Assembly (NCBI RefSeq): GCF_005048155.1
Contig: NZ_SUMB01000006.1
Span: 186,001 to 250,000 of the forward strand
From: Streptomyces piniterrae
GTDB lineage: Bacteria; Actinomycetota; Actinomycetes; Streptomycetales; Streptomycetaceae
Reading direction: 5' to 3'
Length of the DNA: 64,000 nucleotides
Numbering within the stretch: position 1 is the first letter of the stretch; every line of letters starts with the position of its first letter. Shown in pieces: positions 34,178-42,190 of the stretch. A model generated the notes under the pieces. It was not told the origin of the DNA. It saw nothing but the letters and a program-made list of their open reading frames with translations, and did no database searches. The translations under genes were made by a program, and so were the position numbers.

Positions 34178-35293
34178 GTGACTGAGATCGAGATCGGGCG
34201 CGGCAAGCGCGGCCGCCGGGCATACGCATTCGACGACATCGCCGTCGTACCCAGTCGCCGCACCCGCGACCCGAAGGAGGTCTCGATCGCCTGGCAGATC
34301 GACGCCTACCGTTTCGAGCTGCCGTTCCTGGCCGCTCCCATGGACTCGGTGGTCTCCCCGCAGACCGCGATCCGCATCGGTGAGCTGGGCGGCCTGGGCG
34401 TCCTCAACCTCGAGGGCCTGTGGACCCGGTACGAGGACCCGGAGCCGCTGCTCGCGGAGATCGCGGAGCTGGACGGCGCCAGGGCCACCAAGCGGCTGCA
34501 GGAGATCTACGCCGCGCCGATCAAGGAAGAGCTGATCGGGCAGCGGATCAAGGAGGTGCGCGACTCCGGTGTGGTGACGGCGGCGGCGCTCTCGCCGCAG
34601 CGCACCGCGCAGTTCTCCAAGGCGGTCGTGGACGCCGGCGTCGACATCTTCGTGATCCGCGGTACGACGGTCTCCGCCGAGCATGTGTCGTCCGCCGCCG
34701 AGCCGCTGAACCTCAAGCAGTTCATCTACGAGCTGGACGTCCCGGTCATCGTCGGCGGCTGCGCCACGTACACCGCGGCGCTGCACCTGATGCGGACCGG
34801 CGCGGCCGGCGTGCTGGTCGGTTTCGGCGGTGGCGCCGCGCACACGACCCGTAACGTCCTGGGCATCCAGGTGCCGATGGCGACCGCGGTCGCCGACGTC
34901 GCCGCCGCCCGCCGGGACTACATGGACGAGTCCGGCGGCCGGTATGTGCATGTCATCGCCGACGGCGGGGTCGGCTGGTCCGGCGACCTGCCGAAGGCGA
35001 TCGCCTGCGGCGCGGACGCGGTGATGATGGGGTCGCCGCTGGCGCGGGCGACGGACGCGCCCGGCCGCGGCCACCACTGGGGCATGGAAGCGGTGCACGA
35101 GGACGTGCCGCGCGGCAAGCGGATGGACCTCGGGGCGGTCGGCACCACCGAGGAGATCCTCTGCGGCCCCTCGACCACCCCGGACGGTTCGATGAACTTC
35201 TTCGGCGCGCTGCGCCGGGCGATGGCGACGACCGGGTACTCGGAGCTCAAGGAGTTCCAGCGGGTGGAGGTGACCGTCGCGCCGCGACGGTAG
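34178..35293 (+). CDS. guaB3: GuaB3-type IMP dehydrogenase-related protein
   Basis: A 371-residue TIM-barrel protein of the actinobacterial GuaB3 family, without CBS domains. Family motifs include YAFDDIAVVPSRRTRDPKEV, APMDSVVSP, LNLKQFIYELDVPVIVGG, and GVGWSGDLPKAIACGADAVMMG. At the place of GPGSICTTR it reads GGGAAHTTR, so the catalytic Cys position is His222; the mycobacterial GuaB3 as I recall also lacks the Cys. The activity is therefore uncertain. GTG at 34178 follows AAAGG. It sits just after guaB. Confidence 0.9.
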   Translation: MTEIEIGRGKRGRRAYAFDDIAVVPSRRTRDPKEVSIAWQIDAYRFELPFLAAPMDSVVSPQTAIRIGELGGLGVLNLEGLWTRYEDPEPLLAEIAELDGARATKRLQEIYAAPIKEELIGQRIKEVRDSGVVTAAALSPQRTAQFSKAVVDAGVDIFVIRGTTVSAEHVSSAAEPLNLKQFIYELDVPVIVGGCATYTAALHLMRTGAAGVLVGFGGGAAHTTRNVLGIQVPMATAVADVAAARRDYMDESGGRYVHVIADGGVGWSGDLPKAIACGADAVMMGSPLARATDAPGRGHHWGMEAVHEDVPRGKRMDLGAVGTTEEILCGPSTTPDGSMNFFGALRRAMATTGYSELKEFQRVEVTVAPRR

Positions 35294-35311
35294 GCAGCCG
35301 GATTTCGCGTC

Positions 35312-35352
35312 GGGGCCGGGCCGCGGGGGATGACTCCCAGCGGCCCGGCCCC
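35312..35352. terminator. Bidirectional terminator between guaB3 and the sugar dehydrogenase
   Basis: GGGGCCGGGCCGC pairs with GCGGCCCGGCCCC (13 bp). The genes on both sides converge on it. Confidence 0.85.
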
Positions 35353-35364
35353 CGTGCTGTGCGG

Positions 35365-36612
35365 CTACAACCGGTGCGCGGCCCCGGTCGGCGTGGCACC
35401 CCGTGTGTCCAGCAGCAGCTGCGCCTTCACCGCCAGCCCCTGCATGTCGTACGTGCGGTGCGACTGGAGCAGCACCGTCAGGTCCGCGCCCGCCGCCGCC
35501 TCGTAGAGGGAGTCGGCGCGGGGGACCGGGCGGTCCAGGACGTGCCACTGGGGGACGAAGGGGTCGTGGTACGTGAGGTGGGCGCCCAGTTCCATGAGGC
35601 GGGAGGCGATTTCGCGGGCGGGGGAGCCCTCCTGGTCGCCGATGTCCGGTTTGTAGGTGACGCCGAGGAGGAGGACGCGGGCGCCTCGGGCGGACTTGCC
35701 GTGTTCGTTGAGCAGGGTGGCGCAGCGCTGGATGACATAGCGCGGCATCCGGCCGTTCACTTCTTGGGCGAGCTCGACCATGCGGAGCGGATAGCTCAGT
35801 GAACGGCCTTTGTAGGAAAGATAGTTGGGGTCGATGGGGGCCGCGTGGCCGCCCATGCCGGGGCCGGGGCGGAACGCCTGGAAGCCGAAGGGTTTGGTCT
35901 CGGCGCAGCGGATGACGTCCCAGAGGTCGACGCCGATGTCGTGGCAGAAGACCGCCATCTCGTTCATGAGGGCGATGTTGATGTGGCGGTAGTTGGTCTC
36001 CAGGAGTTTGGTGGTCTCCGCCTCGCGCGGCCCCCTGGCGCGTACGACCTTGTCGGTGAGGCGGCTGTAGAACGCGGCGGCCGCCTCCGTGCAGGCGGGG
36101 GTGAGGCCGCCGATGACCTTGGGGGTGTTGCCGTAGCGATGGGTGCGGTTGCCGGGGTCGTGGCGGCTGGGGGAGCAGGCGAGGTGGAAGTCGCGTCCGG
36201 CGGTGAGCCCCGACCCTTCTTCGAGGAGCGGGCGCACGAATTCCTCGGTGGTGCCCGGGTAGGCGGTCGATTCGAGGATGACCGTGGTGTGCGGGCGCAG
36301 TTGCGCGGCCAGCGCGCGTGCCGCGTCGGCGATGGCGGACAGGTCCAGCGCGCGGTCCTCGCCGAGTGGTGTGTCCGCGCTGATGACGGCCGTACGGACC
36401 TTGCCGATGGCGGCGGGGTCGGTGGTGGTGCGGAAGCCGGCGGCGAGCAGGCGGCGGATCTCGGTTGCGGACAGCGGCCCGTCGGCGCCTGACGCGGTGG
36501 CGGCGCGGGGGTCGGGGTCGTAGCCGATGGTGCTGATGCCGGCGGCGGTGGCGGCCTGGGCGAGCGGGAGGCCGAGGTGTCCGAGTCCGATGACGGCGAG
36601 GTCTGCGGGCAT
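35365..36612 (-). CDS. UDP-sugar 6-dehydrogenase homologue lacking the catalytic cysteine
   Basis: A 415-residue UDP-glucose/UDP-ManNAc dehydrogenase-family protein with the Rossmann VIGLGHLGLPLAQA at about 7-20, VILESTAYPGTTEEF, LETNYRHINIALMNE, and the C-terminal UDP-binding LLLGVTYKPDIGD. The catalytic loop should read GGxCxPxDP, but here is GPGMGGHAAPIDPNYL, so residue 257 is Ala rather than the nucleophilic Cys. The second step (aldehyde to acid) would fail. It may be a regulator, a moonlighting protein, or use only the first oxidation. It is divergent from glpD. Confidence 0.85.
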   Translation of the reverse strand: MPADLAVIGLGHLGLPLAQAATAAGISTIGYDPDPRAATASGADGPLSATEIRRLLAAGFRTTTDPAAIGKVRTAVISADTPLGEDRALDLSAIADAARALAAQLRPHTTVILESTAYPGTTEEFVRPLLEEGSGLTAGRDFHLACSPSRHDPGNRTHRYGNTPKVIGGLTPACTEAAAAFYSRLTDKVVRARGPREAETTKLLETNYRHINIALMNEMAVFCHDIGVDLWDVIRCAETKPFGFQAFRPGPGMGGHAAPIDPNYLSYKGRSLSYPLRMVELAQEVNGRMPRYVIQRCATLLNEHGKSARGARVLLLGVTYKPDIGDQEGSPAREIASRLMELGAHLTYHDPFVPQWHVLDRPVPRADSLYEAAAGADLTVLLQSHRTYDMQGLAVKAQLLLDTRGATPTGAAHRL

Positions 36613-36804
36613 GGCTGCTGCCGTCCTTCCCGAGCGATTCCGGATGGCGCATAAGTAGACTAAGCGGACATTTGACCCAGAATGGGGATTGGTGGATCAA
36701 GGTGGCGGGGTGTTGCCGTCCCGGGCGGAGGGTGGATACCGGCACGTAGCGCGGACAGAATCGACAGACGGCAGGTGTGGCCCCGATCACAGCGGGAGGC
36801 AGTC

Positions 36805-38511
36805 GTGAGGACAGCGACACTGGGACCGGCGCAGCGCAGCGAGGCGCTCACCCGAATGGCGGAGCCGGAGTTGGACGTTCTCGTGGTCGGCGGCGGGGTC
36901 GTCGGCGCCGGCACGGCACTGGACGCGGCGACCCGTGGGCTGGCCACCGGGCTCGTCGAGGCGCGCGACTGGGCCTCGGGCACGTCGAGCCGGTCGAGCA
37001 AGCTCATCCACGGCGGCCTGCGATATCTGGAAATGCTGGACTTCGCGCTGGTCCGGGAGGCGTTGAAGGAGCGGGGGCTGCTGCTGGAGCGGCTCGCCCC
37101 GCATCTGGTGAAGCCGGTGCCGTTCCTCTATCCGCTGCAACACAAGGGCTGGGAGCGCTGGTACGCCGGCTCGGGCGTCGCGCTCTACGACGGGATGTCC
37201 ATCTCGTCCGGGCACGGCCGCGGACTGCCCGTGCACCGGCATCTGTCCCACAAGCGCGCGCTCCAGGTGGCGCCCTGCCTCAAGAGAGACGCGCTGGTCG
37301 GCGCGTTGCAGTACTACGACGCGCAGATGGACGACGCGCGCTATGTGGCGACGATGGTGCGCACCGCCGCCGCGTACGGCGCGCATGTCGCCAACCGGGC
37401 GCGGGTGGTGGGTTTTCTGCGCGAGGGCGAACGGGTGGTCGGCGCGCGCGTACAGGACGTCGAGACCGGCGACGAGTACGAGATCCGGGCCCAGCAGATC
37501 GTCAACGCCACCGGCGTGTGGACCGATGACACCCAGGCGCTGATCGGCGAGCGCGGGCAGTTCCACGTCCGCGCCTCGAAGGGCATCCATCTGGTCGTCC
37601 CCAAGGACCGGATCCATTCGACGACCGGGCTGATCCTGCGGACCGAGAAGAGCGTGCTGTTCGTCATCCCCTGGGGGCGGCACTGGATCGTCGGGACGAC
37701 GGACACGGACTGGGATCTGGACAAGGCCCATCCGGCGGCCTCCAGCGCGGATATCGACTATCTGCTGGAGCATGTGAACGCGGTGCTTGCGACACCGCTG
37801 ACCAGGGACGACGTGGAAGGGGTCTATGCCGGGCTGCGGCCTTTGCTGGCGGGGGAGTCGGACGCCACCAGCAAGCTGTCGCGCGAGCACACCGTCGCGC
37901 ATCCGGTGCCGGGCCTCGTCGTCGTCGCCGGCGGCAAGTACACCACCTACCGGGTGATGGCCAAGGACGCCGTGGACGAGGCGGTGCACGCGCTGGACCA
38001 TCGGGTCGCGGAGTGCGTGACCGAGGACGTACCGCTGGTCGGGGCCGAGGGCTACAAAGCGCTGTGGAACGCGCGGGCCCGGATCGCGGCGCGCACCGGG
38101 CTGCATGTGGCCCGGATCGAGCATCTCCTCAACCGCTACGGCTCGCTGACCGAGGAGCTGCTGGAGCTGGTGGTGGCCGATCCTTCACTGGGCGAACCGC
38201 TCGCGGCCGCCGATGACTATCTACGCGCCGAGGCGGTCTACGCCTGCACCCACGAGGGCGCCCGGCACCTCGACGACGTCCTCACCCGCCGGACCCGCAT
38301 CTCGATCGAGACCTTCGACCGGGGCACCCGCAGCGCCCGCGAGGTGGCCGAGCTGATGGCGCCCGCGCTCGGCTGGGACACCGACCACGTCGAGAAGGAG
38401 GTCGCGCACTACCGGAAGCGGGTCGAGGCGGAGCGTGAATCGCAGCGGCAGCCGGACGATCTGACGGCGGATGCGGCGCGGCTGGGCGCGCCGGACATCG
38501 TGCCGCTGTAG
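36805..38511 (+). CDS. glpD: Aerobic glycerol-3-phosphate dehydrogenase
   Basis: FAD enzyme that oxidises glycerol-3-phosphate to dihydroxyacetone phosphate, feeding electrons to menaquinone. The 568-residue protein has the N-terminal FAD loop VLVVGGGVVGAGTALDAATRG at about 25-45 (quoted short), TSSRSSKLIHGGLRYLE, ATGVWTDD, and the GGKYTTYRVMAKDAV region. GTG at 36805 has GGGAGG upstream. Alone here, without glpF/glpK. It is convergent with the serine-hydrolase gene, 17 bases apart. Confidence 0.95.
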   Translation: MRTATLGPAQRSEALTRMAEPELDVLVVGGGVVGAGTALDAATRGLATGLVEARDWASGTSSRSSKLIHGGLRYLEMLDFALVREALKERGLLLERLAPHLVKPVPFLYPLQHKGWERWYAGSGVALYDGMSISSGHGRGLPVHRHLSHKRALQVAPCLKRDALVGALQYYDAQMDDARYVATMVRTAAAYGAHVANRARVVGFLREGERVVGARVQDVETGDEYEIRAQQIVNATGVWTDDTQALIGERGQFHVRASKGIHLVVPKDRIHSTTGLILRTEKSVLFVIPWGRHWIVGTTDTDWDLDKAHPAASSADIDYLLEHVNAVLATPLTRDDVEGVYAGLRPLLAGESDATSKLSREHTVAHPVPGLVVVAGGKYTTYRVMAKDAVDEAVHALDHRVAECVTEDVPLVGAEGYKALWNARARIAARTGLHVARIEHLLNRYGSLTEELLELVVADPSLGEPLAAADDYLRAEAVYACTHEGARHLDDVLTRRTRISIETFDRGTRSAREVAELMAPALGWDTDHVEKEVAHYRKRVEAERESQRQPDDLTADAARLGAPDIVPL

Positions 38512-38528
38512 CGGAGACGGGACCGTCG

Positions 38529-39731
38529 CTAAGTACGGCGCCGCGACGCGCAGAACTCCGCCGTCAGTACGGCCGTTCCGTGGTCCGGGTCGGGGAGGTC
38601 GTCGGTGTTCACCCGGTAGCTGACCAGGTGCTGCCCGTCGGCGGTGCCCGCGGTCTGCGCGTACGAGCCGTTGATGTCGCCGTTGTGGCCCCAGACCGTG
38701 ACACCGCACGGCAGCTTGGTCGCGAACAGACCGAGGCCGTACGCCCCGCCGGTGTCCTTCTCGCTGCGCAGCTGGGCCATCTGGCGCGGCGGCAGCAGGT
38801 TGCCGCCGAGCAGCGCGGCGAAGAAAAGGTTGAGATCGGGCAGGGTCGTGATCATCTCGCCCGCCGCGCCGGCCCGGCTGGGGTCGAGGGAGGTGGCGTC
38901 CACCCGGCGGTCGCCGATCTGCGTGTAGGCGCGGCCGTGCGGCTTCGGCAGCGCCGGGTCGGTGCCGGGGAAGGAGGTGTCGTCGAGCCCGACGGGGACG
39001 AGGACGCGGCGGCGCACCTCCGCCGCGTACGGGTGCCCGGTGACCGCCTCGATGACCAGACCGAGGATGAGGTAGTTGGTGTTGGAGTAGACGTAGCGGG
39101 CGCCCGGCGCGGCGGCCTGCGGGTGGCTGAGAGCGATCCGCAGCAGCTCGGCGGGGGTGTGGCTGTCGTAGCGGTGGGCGCCGAAGCCCGTGCCGTACAG
39201 CTCATGGGAGAGCCGGGCATCGTCCGTGTAGTTGAACAAACCACTCGTATGGTCCAGGAGCTGGCGGATGGTCACTTTTCGCAGATCGCTGCGGTCGCCT
39301 TTTCCGGTGGCCGGCACGCCGCGCGGCAGATGCGCGGCCGCGCTGTCGCTCAGGGACAGCTCCCCCTCCGCGACCAGTTGCAGGACGACGGTCGCCACCA
39401 GGGTCTTGGTGAGACTGCCGGCCCGGAAGTGGTCTATGGCGCCCATCCGGCGGCCGCTGCGCACATCCGCCACACCGGCCGTGGAGAACCGCGAGCCGGT
39501 GAAGCGGCCTTCGCGGGTGATCAGGGAGGCCGCGCCCGGCGCTCCGTCGTCGACCAGTCGGTGCAGCGCGCGCACCGTCGTGGCGGGCGGCCGTTCGGCC
39601 GTCCCCGCCGACGGCACCCGGACGGCGCCGCCCTGAGCGGCGCAGGCCGTCAGGGCCGGCGCGGCGAGCGCAGCCACGAGGATCGCGGCGCGGCGGCGGC
39701 CGGCCGCCGCCCGGGACAAGCGCATCGTCAT
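38529..39731 (-). CDS. Lipoprotein serine hydrolase (beta-lactamase/DD-peptidase family)
   Basis: A 400-residue lipoprotein: signal peptide with lipobox LTAC (Cys30), then a class C beta-lactamase-like fold. The active-site serine is Ser106 in FRAGSLTKT (SxxK), the Tyr-x-Asn is in YVYSNTNYL, and the third motif is WGHNGD. It may act as a D,D-carboxypeptidase, esterase or endopeptidase at the envelope; a true beta-lactamase is less likely. Start is the first Met (MTMRLSR). Confidence 0.9.
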   Translation of the reverse strand: MTMRLSRAAAGRRRAAILVAALAAPALTACAAQGGAVRVPSAGTAERPPATTVRALHRLVDDGAPGAASLITREGRFTGSRFSTAGVADVRSGRRMGAIDHFRAGSLTKTLVATVVLQLVAEGELSLSDSAAAHLPRGVPATGKGDRSDLRKVTIRQLLDHTSGLFNYTDDARLSHELYGTGFGAHRYDSHTPAELLRIALSHPQAAAPGARYVYSNTNYLILGLVIEAVTGHPYAAEVRRRVLVPVGLDDTSFPGTDPALPKPHGRAYTQIGDRRVDATSLDPSRAGAAGEMITTLPDLNLFFAALLGGNLLPPRQMAQLRSEKDTGGAYGLGLFATKLPCGVTVWGHNGDINGSYAQTAGTADGQHLVSYRVNTDDLPDPDHGTAVLTAEFCASRRRT

Positions 39732-39921
39732 CGGGACTCCCGTTCGTCGCGGCCATCATGACGGGTGCGCGCAACGCCGTACCGCGCGCCCCGGGCCTTC
39801 CCCATGGCCGCGGATGAGGGAGAATGAAGGCTCTGCCAGGGTGGGTTGTCCGAGTTGGGCTAGTTTGGTGATCGATGGGAAATCGAAGCTGCCAACTCGG
39901 CTGGATAGCAGAGGGGATGCA

Positions 39922-42009
39922 GTGGGCGACGAGGTCGAGATGGACGGCAAGGAGGGCAGGCTGCTCGCCGGCCGGTACCGGCTCGCCGATGTTCTCGGCC
40001 GGGGCGGCATGGGCACGGTCTGGCGGGCCCGCGACGAGGTCCTGGGCCGTACGGTCGCGGTCAAGGAACTGCGCTTCCCCGGTGGGGTCGAGGAGGACGA
40101 GAAGCGTCGTCTGATCACCCGCACACTGCGCGAGGCAAAGGCGATCGCCCGGATCCGCAACAACGGCGCCGTGACGGTCTACGACGTGGTCGACGAGGAC
40201 GACCGGCCGTGGATCGTGATGGAACTCGTCGAGGGCCGCTCGCTCGCCGAGGTCGTCCGCGACGACGGCCCGCTCACCCCGCGTCGCGCCGCCGAGGTCG
40301 GCCTCGCCGTCCTGGACGTGCTGCGCGCCGCCCACACCGCCGGCATCCTGCACCGCGACGTGAAGCCGTCCAACGTCCTGATGTCCGACGACGGCCGGGT
40401 CGTACTGACCGACTTCGGCATCGCCCAGGTCGAGGGCGACCCCTCGGTGACCTCCACCGGCATGCTCGTCGGCGCCCCCTCGTACATCTCCCCTGAGCGG
40501 GCCCGCGGCCACAAGCCAGGACCGCCGGCCGACATGTGGTCGCTGGGCGGCCTGCTCTACGCCTGTGTCGAGGGTGTCCCGCCGTACGACAAGGGCTCGG
40601 CGATCGCCACGCTGACGGCGGTGATGACCGAGCCGGTCGAGCCGCCGAAGAGCGCCGGCGTCCTGGAAGAGGTCATCTACGGCCTGCTGGTGAAGGACCC
40701 GGCGGGCCGGCTCGACGACGCGGGCGCGCGGGCGCTGCTGCTGGACGTCGTCCACGCACCGGAGGACACCGGTCCGAAGGCGCCCGAGCCCGCCATGGAC
40801 GAGACCCGCGCCATAGAGCTGCCGACGCTGCCGGAGAAGCGGTCGCCGGCCAAGCCGGAGAAGCGGTCCCTGACCAAGCCGGCGAAGCGCAAGACGAAGG
40901 CGAAGCCGGCGGCCGGCGCCACCGCTCAGGCCGCGGCGCCCGCGGCACCGAGCGCGCCGGCGCGGGCCGAACGCCCGGAGACCTCGGCCGGTGCCGCCCG
41001 TAAGGACGCGGCAGGCACGGCCGCGTCCGACAAGGACACCGATCGGGCCGAGAGCCGGGAGCGGGCGGATCGCTCGGACCGTGCGGACCGTCCGCCAGTT
41101 GTGGCGACCCGCACCGGAGCCGCCTCCGACGCCGCCAAGGAGCGGATGCGCGGCGCCCTGGCGTCCGTACGCAACGCCGCCACCGCCGCGGCCGCCGCGG
41201 CCCGCAGCGACTCCAGACCCGGAGACGGGAACCGGCCGGCCCCGAGGGCCTCGGTGACCGATGTCGTACCGCGCCGCACGCTCATCATCGGGGCCGTGGT
41301 CGTGGCACTGGCCATCCTGGGCACGATCCTGGCCCTCGCCCTGAGCGGGGACGAGGAAAAGGGCGGCAAGCGGTCCGGCTCGGACAACAAGGCGTCGGCG
41401 AGCCACGGCAATCCCTCCAAGGACTCGGCCGAGGCGAAAGAATCCGCCACCACCGGCGAGGAGTCGGAGGAGGGGGACGGCAAGAACCCGACGGAGCCGG
41501 GTGCCTCCGGTCCGTCGACGCCGAACGCCACCCCGGCCGACGACAAGAAGCCGCCGAAGGGCTTCGCCGAGGTCTCCAACGGCCGGTTCCACTTCACCAT
41601 GGCGATGCCCGACGGCTTCAAGCAGACCGCCACGGCGGGCGAGGGCTCCGGTGCCATATACAGCGCCTCGGGCGGCTTCCCGCGGGTTCAGATCGACTAC
41701 AACGCCAAGCCCGGTACCGATGCCGCGGCCTCGTGGCGCAGCCTGGAGCCGAGCGTGCGCAACTCCAGTGAGGACTACCACCTGATCGGCATCAAGTCCG
41801 TGCAGTGGCGGGGTTACCCGACCGTCGCGGACTGGTCGTTCACCCGTACCCAGAGCGGTGAGCGGGTGCGCGTACTCAACCGCGGCTTCAAGGCCGACGA
41901 CCAGCACGGCTACGCCATCATGATCACGTGCCTGGCCGACAAGTGGTCGGAGAAGGAGTGCCGGGAGCTGCGCGACACGGCGTTCCGGACGTTCGCGGTG
42001 AAGGACTGA
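39922..42009 (+). CDS. Receptor-type Ser/Thr protein kinase
   Basis: A 695-residue PknB-like Hanks kinase. Kinase domain at about 18-285: Gly loop GRGGMGTV at 26-33, Lys48 in VAVKEL, HRDVKPSN with Asp146, DFG at 164-166, and APSYISPE. A 150-residue Lys/Ala/Pro-rich juxtamembrane linker follows, then one membrane span near 451-475 (LIIGAVVVALAILGTILALA) and an extracytoplasmic domain of about 215 residues without PASTA repeats. GTG at 39922 follows AGAGGGG. Followed by a pseudokinase of the same layout. Confidence 0.92.
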   Translation: MGDEVEMDGKEGRLLAGRYRLADVLGRGGMGTVWRARDEVLGRTVAVKELRFPGGVEEDEKRRLITRTLREAKAIARIRNNGAVTVYDVVDEDDRPWIVMELVEGRSLAEVVRDDGPLTPRRAAEVGLAVLDVLRAAHTAGILHRDVKPSNVLMSDDGRVVLTDFGIAQVEGDPSVTSTGMLVGAPSYISPERARGHKPGPPADMWSLGGLLYACVEGVPPYDKGSAIATLTAVMTEPVEPPKSAGVLEEVIYGLLVKDPAGRLDDAGARALLLDVVHAPEDTGPKAPEPAMDETRAIELPTLPEKRSPAKPEKRSLTKPAKRKTKAKPAAGATAQAAAPAAPSAPARAERPETSAGAARKDAAGTAASDKDTDRAESRERADRSDRADRPPVVATRTGAASDAAKERMRGALASVRNAATAAAAAARSDSRPGDGNRPAPRASVTDVVPRRTLIIGAVVVALAILGTILALALSGDEEKGGKRSGSDNKASASHGNPSKDSAEAKESATTGEESEEGDGKNPTEPGASGPSTPNATPADDKKPPKGFAEVSNGRFHFTMAMPDGFKQTATAGEGSGAIYSASGGFPRVQIDYNAKPGTDAAASWRSLEPSVRNSSEDYHLIGIKSVQWRGYPTVADWSFTRTQSGERVRVLNRGFKADDQHGYAIMITCLADKWSEKECRELRDTAFRTFAVKD

Positions 42010-42190
42010 AACGTTCGTGCCGAGCCGGGGCCGCGCGGGCGCAACGGCCCCTCGGGGCACGTATCGTGAGACATCGAAGACCGTAGGTATCCGCAATCGG
42101 CGGGAATGCGACCGGAAGTGACCGGAGACGTCGGCGCGCGGGCGGCCGGTTCCGGGGAACGGCAGCCAACAGGCGCTGCGGGGAGGCGTC

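Noticed and set aside
36787..38124. 445-residue frame antisense to glpD
   Set aside because: Shadow frame rich in Arg/Asp/His without domain features.
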